In this document: positions 6,385 through 9,318 of the stretch, one piece after another
Layout: each line of letters starts with the position of its first letter
Position numbering within the stretch: position 1 is the stretch's first letter
NCBI GenBank assembly: GCA_947176675.1
Contig: CAMWRN010000076.1
Coordinates: 1 to 9,318 of the forward strand
Direction of reading: 5' to 3'
Source: an uncultured Clostridia bacterium
Lineage (GTDB): Bacteria > Bacillota > Clostridia > Oscillospirales > Ruminococcaceae
Length of the DNA stretch: 9,318 bases
The notes under the pieces: generated by a model
The model's database searches: none
Seen by the model: the letters and a program-made list of their open reading frames with translations, nothing else
What the model was told of the DNA's origin: nothing
Translations under genes and position numbers: made by a program

Positions 6385-6581
6385 TATGCAGCACCTCCTA
6401 ACCCTATATCTATGTAAAACTTCTCACAGAAGTATTTGCGGTTTACTTTTCCTGCCACCGTGTGGTAGCCTTTCTTGTTCATCTCGTCGTTGATAAGCTT
6501 TATCTGCTTGTAGGCACAGGGTTTGGATACCCCCAAAATCGCTGCCACCTCGTCAGCATTCAAAAAATTCTTTTCATTCAT
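6384..6581 (-). CDS. xis: Excisionase-like small helix-turn-helix protein
   Basis: A 65-residue protein with one MerR/excisionase-type winged helix: helix-turn-helix NADEVAAILGVSKPCAYKQI (residues 8-27), then a linking helix and a wing (GYHTVAGKVNRKYF). Such proteins sit directly upstream of integrase genes in clostridial integrative elements and are taken to be directionality factors that bend att DNA to favour excision; some act as regulators of the operon. The ATG at 6581 is the only possible start, since an in-frame TAG lies two codons upstream. The ribosome site GGAGG (6596-6600) is 14 bases away, unusually far, which may keep expression low. The last bases of the stop codon overlap the int ATG. 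Symbol given by position and fold, not by close homology to Tn916 Xis. Confidence 0.82.
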   Translation of the reverse strand: MNEKNFLNADEVAAILGVSKPCAYKQIKLINDEMNKKGYHTVAGKVNRKYFCEKFYIDIGLGGAA

Positions 6582-6626
6582 AATCTATATAAAAACCTCC
6601 TTCTTTGTAATTTGCTGGGGTAAATG

Positions 6627-6680
6627 CTCCAGACTCGCGCGGATGTTGGGTTACGTCGTAACGCGGTAGAGGCTGGAAGC
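6627..6680 (-). promoter_or_regulatory. Structured RNA leader of the xis-int operon
   Basis: In the transcript the 5' arm GCTTCCAGCCTC (6680-6669) pairs with the 3' arm GAGTCTGGAGC (6637-6627), with one bulge and one mismatch. Inside is a tip hairpin GTTAC-GAC-GTAAC (6662-6650). It lies about 45 bases before the xis ribosome site and has no following T-run, so it is not a plain terminator. It follows a boxA-like sequence, an arrangement like a nut site; regulatory role inferred. Confidence 0.5.
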
Positions 6681-6681
6681 T

Positions 6682-6700
6682 ATTCAATTTTCAAGGTTCT
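6682..6700 (-). promoter_or_regulatory. boxA-like / rRNA-spacer-like sequence in the operon leader
   Basis: On minus the leader reads AGAACCTTGAAAATTGAAT. This is very close to the TTTGAAAACTGAATA-type sequence in Firmicute rRNA leaders and 16S-23S spacers, which includes boxA, the NusB/S10 binding site. It starts about 35 bases after the expected transcription start and is directly followed by the hairpin leader. Confidence 0.4.
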
Positions 6701-6741
6701 CGTTTTTATCTCAAAAGTGTATTTTTATTTTCTATATTTTC

Positions 6742-6769
6742 ATTATACTTAAATTGGCTTTTGGGTCAA
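6742..6769 (-). promoter_or_regulatory. Promoter of the xis-int operon
   Basis: On minus: TTGACC (6769-6764), a 16-bp spacer and TATAAT (6747-6742). The start near 6735 gives a leader of about 150 bases before xis, long enough for the regulatory structures noted within it. Confidence 0.75.
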
Positions 6770-6830
6770 GCGTTTTAAAACTTTTCTAAAAAAATATTTT
6801 TTGTAAATAAATTAACGATTTTTTTTTAAC

Positions 6831-6869
6831 AAAGCCATTCTGCTTACTAAAGCAGTGCAGGACGGCTTT
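6831..6869. terminator. Orphan terminator-like hairpin between two divergent promoters
   Basis: AAAGCC-A-TTCTGC (6831-6843) pairs with GCAGGA-C-GGCTTT (6857-6869), a 12-pair stem with one mismatch and one G-T pair, followed on plus by ATTTTATG. An alternative inner pairing CTGC/GCAG exists at 6840-6855. It lies between the xis promoter (leftward) and the ATPase promoter (rightward), so no annotated gene ends here. It may insulate the ATPase, end an unrecognised plus-strand RNA, or be a relic. Confidence 0.45.
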
Positions 6870-6929
6870 ATTTTATGCTGTTGTTTTGTTATATTAGCGC
6901 TATATTTGTTTAAAAATAGTATTTATATG

Positions 6930-6958
6930 TTGCAATAATCTTGAATATATGTTATAAT
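6930..6958 (+). promoter_or_regulatory. Promoter of the ATPase gene, with a duplicated 12-mer
   Basis: TTGCAA (6930-6935), a 17-bp spacer and TATAAT (6953-6958). The 12-mer AATAATCTTGAA occurs in the spacer (6934-6945) and again after the -10 (6967-6978), 33 bp apart, or about three helical turns, which fits a repressor operator pair. The palindrome TAGCGCTA lies upstream at 6895-6902. Confidence 0.78.
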
Positions 6959-7028
6959 ATGTGCATAATAATCTTGAAAAAGCGCAAAATACGTATAGCG
7001 TTAAGCTTGAAACAATGCGGAGGTTTGT

Positions 7029-8378
7029 ATGAAACGAAAAATCTATGAAAAAATGCTTGAATGGAAAAACAATCGGGACGGTACTGCGTTGCTGATAGAC
7101 GGCGCAAGACGTGTAGGTAAAAGCTATATTGCCGAGCAGTTCGCAAAGGAAAATTACAAGTCATATATACTTATTGATTTTTACAGCGCGCCTGCAGAGG
7201 TGACTGACCTTTTCAAAAACTACCTTAACGATTTGGATAACCTATTCATGTACCTGTCCGCATATTATCAAGTAAAGCTTTTTAAGAACGAGTCGCTTAT
7301 CATCTTTGACGAGGTGCAGATGTTCCCGAAAGCAAGAGGGGCAATAAAGTATTTAACGGCGGACGGACGGTACAGCTACATTGAGACAGGCTCGCTGATG
7401 TCCGTCAGAAAAAATGTTAAGGATATAATTATCCCCTCCGAAGAAAGACATATCAATATGTATCCAATGGATTTTGAAGAATTTATGTGGGCATTGGGTG
7501 AAGAAGAAATTATGCCTATGATTAGGGACTGTTTCCAAAAGAAAAAGCCCATGGGTCAATTAATACACCGACGAGCAATGGATTATTTCCGCCAGTACAT
7601 GATAGTCGGCGGAATGCCGCAGGCTGTGGAGCTTTACTCAAAAACAAAGGATTTTGAAGCGACTGACAGAATAAAGCGGGATATACTTGAATTGTATCGA
7701 CAGGACATTATGAAGCACTCCGACGGAAACGAGCTTGAAATAGAGGCTATATTTGACGAAATACCTGCCCAGCTTTCCAAGCATGAGAAAAAATTCAAGC
7801 TAAGCGACATTGAGCGTGGGGCAAATATGCGTAAGTACAAACAACCGTTCAATTGGCTTGCCGACGCAATGATAGTCAATAATTGTTACAACTCAACAGA
7901 ACCCAACATTGGCTTGAAGCTTAATATGGACAGAACAACTCTGAAATGCTACATGGCGGACACGGGGCTACTTATAAGCCATGCGTTCGACGAAAACGGA
8001 CTTGTCACCGAGGAGATATACAAGAAGCTTATGTTTGATAAGCTTACTGTGAACAACGGCATGATCATGGAGAACATTGTTGCTCAAATGCTGACCGCAG
8101 CGGGACACAAGCTCTATTTTTACTCAAACAGTTCAAGGGACAACGCCGAGGACCGCATGGAAATAGATTTCCTTACCGCAAAGAGCAAGATAACCAACAG
8201 CCATAACATTTCTCCCATTGAAGTCAAGTCTGGGGAACGCTACACCCTTTCTTCACTGAACAAATTCCGCAGGAAATACAGCGAGTATACAAACGTACCA
8301 TACGTACTTCATACAAAAGACTTTAAAGAAGAGGACGGGATAGTTTATCTGCCGCTGTATATGACGCCGCTTTTGTAA
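7029..8378 (+). CDS. ATP-binding protein, AAA_14/DUF4143 family with nuclease-like C-terminus
   Basis: A 449-residue cytoplasmic P-loop ATPase. Walker A is GARRVGKS (25-32), Walker B is LIIFDEVQ (90-97, D94/E95), and a sensor-like ETGSLM is at 119-124. PMDFEEF (147-152 region) and the middle section (about 190-370) match the AAA_14 plus DUF4143 arrangement common in anaerobes and archaea. The C-terminus has MENIVAQML (E348), MEID (D380) and PIEVKSG (E398-V-K400), the pattern of a PD-(D/E)xK nuclease fold. The function of the family is not established; defence or element-maintenance roles are conjecture. The ATG follows GGAGG (7019-7023) at 5 bases. It is a single gene under its own promoter with operator-like repeats. 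No clean terminator follows; T7 at 8418-8424 lacks a convincing stem. Confidence 0.9.
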   Translation: MKRKIYEKMLEWKNNRDGTALLIDGARRVGKSYIAEQFAKENYKSYILIDFYSAPAEVTDLFKNYLNDLDNLFMYLSAYYQVKLFKNESLIIFDEVQMFPKARGAIKYLTADGRYSYIETGSLMSVRKNVKDIIIPSEERHINMYPMDFEEFMWALGEEEIMPMIRDCFQKKKPMGQLIHRRAMDYFRQYMIVGGMPQAVELYSKTKDFEATDRIKRDILELYRQDIMKHSDGNELEIEAIFDEIPAQLSKHEKKFKLSDIERGANMRKYKQPFNWLADAMIVNNCYNSTEPNIGLKLNMDRTTLKCYMADTGLLISHAFDENGLVTEEIYKKLMFDKLTVNNGMIMENIVAQMLTAAGHKLYFYSNSSRDNAEDRMEIDFLTAKSKITNSHNISPIEVKSGERYTLSSLNKFRRKYSEYTNVPYVLHTKDFKEEDGIVYLPLYMTPLL

Positions 8379-8831
8379 TTAAGGAATTTTGCTTACTGCC
8401 ATTCAATGCGTCCGTGCTTTTTTTGCAGCGATTTATCCGCAATCGCAAATAACAACCGTTGCAAATGATTTCTTATCCTGCAAACAATGCAACGCAGGCG
8501 TTTTTAATTCTACTCAAAGTATAAAAATATTGCAATAACGTCACAGTAGGCTTGCCTCTCTTCTTTGCAGAATTTAATTTTATTAGCAACATCCTTCAAT
8601 TACAATAGCAAACACTTTTGAAATATTACCTAACGTACCACAAAGATATTTTTTACATCATGAGCCAAGCAATGCGATTATCCGTTAGATACGAAAGCTT
8701 ACTCAATTACGATATAGGTCAGCAGAATATAATAAAAGGAAAACAAACATCGTCAAGCCCGTTCTATAACGTGGTTTGACAGTGTTTTTGTTCTCTCGTT
8801 TTATTGCAAAAATTACATAGTTATTGACAAT

Positions 8832-8850
8832 AGAATGGGAGAACCATTCT
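8832..8850. repeat. Perfect inverted repeat
   Basis: AGAATGG (8832-8838) and CCATTCT (8844-8850) flank GAGAA. An overlapping alternative, GAGAA/TTCTC (8839-8843 and 8847-8851), can form instead. A TTGACA lies 3 bp upstream (8824-8829) but has no fitting -10. Possible operator or small RNA hairpin about 140 bp before the RepL-like gene. Confidence 0.5.
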
Positions 8851-8927
8851 CATTTCGTTGCAAAATTAAAGCAAACACACAAAAGGTTCAGACAAAAATT
8901 GTTTAATCTGCCGATGCATTTTATTTC

Positions 8928-8954
8928 TCGCCAAGGGCGACTTTTTGATATAAT
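8928..8954 (+). promoter_or_regulatory. Extended -10 promoter with upstream hairpin for the RepL-like gene
   Basis: TGATATAAT (8946-8954) is a TGn-extended -10 with a perfect TATAAT; there is no good -35. Just upstream TCGCC-AAG-GGCGA (8928-8940) is a perfect small hairpin, which could be an operator or, with the CTTTTT after it, a weak terminator. The start should fall near 8961, giving a short leader to the AGAAGG site at 8975-8980. Confidence 0.5.
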
Positions 8955-8989
8955 CTTGCCATCAATAAATTAAAAGAAGGTTGTATCAA

Positions 8990-9318
8990 ATGTACACTCA
9001 ATTTTTCGCGAACAAATCAAATATTAAAAATATGGAGCACCTGCTCCCAGGTTCGGCAGGACATATTTCATGCAACGCTCTGCTGCTGTTTATTTTTGCA
9101 AGTCATGAGTTGCCGCTTTACTCACCTACAGAGAATATCTCTGAAACCTGCTGCACAATACTTACCGATAAGTTTAAAGAGAAATTTTGTAAGGTTTTAC
9201 AAGTTAATGAACGTTCTTATAAGAGGAACATTAAGGAGCTTACAGACGCTCATTTGCTCTACTTAATCAATAAAAAAGAACAATCATATTTTGTGAATCC
9301 TTTTCTTGCCTCTAAAAT
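8990..9318 (+). CDS. Partial gene: winged-helix protein resembling RepL-type replication initiators
   Basis: The frame runs open from ATG 8990 to the window edge: 109 codons plus two bases, so the C-terminus is missing. AGAAGG (8975-8980) lies 9 bases upstream. Residues about 26-40 are a hydrophobic helix (NALLLFIFAS). Residues about 58-105 look like a winged helix: a helix near 60-71, a recognition helix with ERSYKRNIKELTDAHLL (74-90), and a wing ending YFVNPFLASK (100-109). The ending Y-x-x-NP-x-x-x-x-K is what I associate with the Firmicute plasmid replication protein RepL, where it is usually followed by a G-D. The match is to a pattern only; an unrelated winged-helix regulator is possible. 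The preceding 600 bases have origin-like features, which supports a replication role. Confidence 0.6.
   Translation, partial: MYTQFFANKSNIKNMEHLLPGSAGHISCNALLLFIFASHELPLYSPTENISETCCTILTDKFKEKFCKVLQVNERSYKRNIKELTDAHLLYLINKKEQSYFVNPFLASK

Larger units (their letters stand above)
8379..8989. other. AT-rich non-coding region, candidate replication origin or control region
   Basis: No credible gene is seen in these 611 bases. The word GCAA occurs 12 times between 8439 and 8874, and the palindromic hexamer TTGCAA four times (8459, 8530, 8804, 8858), well above what the base composition would give. Three DnaA-box-like words occur: TTATCCGCA (8433-8441, one change from TTATCCACA), TTATCCTGC (8473-8481) and TTATCCGTT (8678-8686). 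TAACGT occurs at 8536, 8631 and 8767. The inverted repeat AGAATGG/CCATTCT is at 8832-8850. Lying directly before a RepL-like gene, this could be an origin with iteron-like sites. Promoter or operator use is the alternative. Confidence 0.35.

Noticed and set aside
8388..8424. Terminator after the ATPase gene
   Set aside because: There is a T7 run at 8418-8424, but I could not pair a stable stem directly before it.
8824..8852. Promoter beginning TTGACA at 8824
   Set aside because: No -10-like hexamer at 16-18 bp; the inverted repeat occupies that position instead.
4807..9318. Second att site or the right end of the element within the window
   Set aside because: No repeat of the guaA 3' end (GAGTGGGAATAG) was found by eye to the right of guaA; the nearest partial match, AATGGGAGA near 8835, is too short.
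1..9318. CRISPR array, tRNA or rRNA genes
   Set aside because: No regularly spaced repeats and no tRNA or rRNA core sequences were seen; the rRNA-spacer-like words in the xis leader are an isolated short segment.

Overview
The window looks like chromosomal DNA from a low-to-medium-GC Firmicute, most likely a gut clostridium of the Ruminococcus/Oscillospiraceae type. This is inferred from strong AGGAGG-type ribosome sites, textbook housekeeping-sigma promoters (TTGACA/TATAAT with 16-17 bp spacers), terminator style and protein flavour. No rRNA or other decisive taxonomic marker is present.

Left part (1-4806), core genome. A winged-helix regulator (12-647, minus) sits divergently from a seven-segment membrane protein (912-1787, plus) that resembles the YhfC family but lacks the expected metal ligands. 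The regulator's promoter is bracketed by two copies of a 24-bp palindrome-containing repeat, which suggests autoregulation. The membrane gene converges on rnhA (RNase HI, 1879-2319, minus), with one perfect 18-bp hairpin between them serving both. rnhA is divergent from a small metallo-beta-lactamase-fold hydrolase (2560-3198), which is followed after 60 bp by guaA (GMP synthase, 3259-4806).

Right part (4807-9318), accessory DNA. Immediately downstream of guaA lies a minus-strand module xis - int - MobC-like ribbon-helix-helix gene. These genes overlap one another and end in a strong hairpin. The 3' end of guaA is a known insertion site for genomic islands, so this is probably the left end of an integrative element that extends beyond the right edge. 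Its operon leader carries a boxA-like sequence followed by a structured hairpin, an arrangement like a phage nut site. Next come an ATPase of the AAA_14/DUF4143 family with a nuclease-like C-terminus (7029-8378), a 611-bp AT-rich non-coding stretch rich in TTGCAA and TTATCC words (a candidate replication origin), and the start of a winged-helix gene that resembles RepL-type replication proteins (8990 to the window end).

Taken together, the right half reads as an integrative element with an excision/integration module, a possible mobilisation accessory protein, a cargo ATPase and possibly its own replication module. The relaxase, if any, and the far att site would lie outside the window. The most notable leads are the nut-like leader, the candidate origin plus RepL-like gene, and the paired operators at the two regulated promoters.
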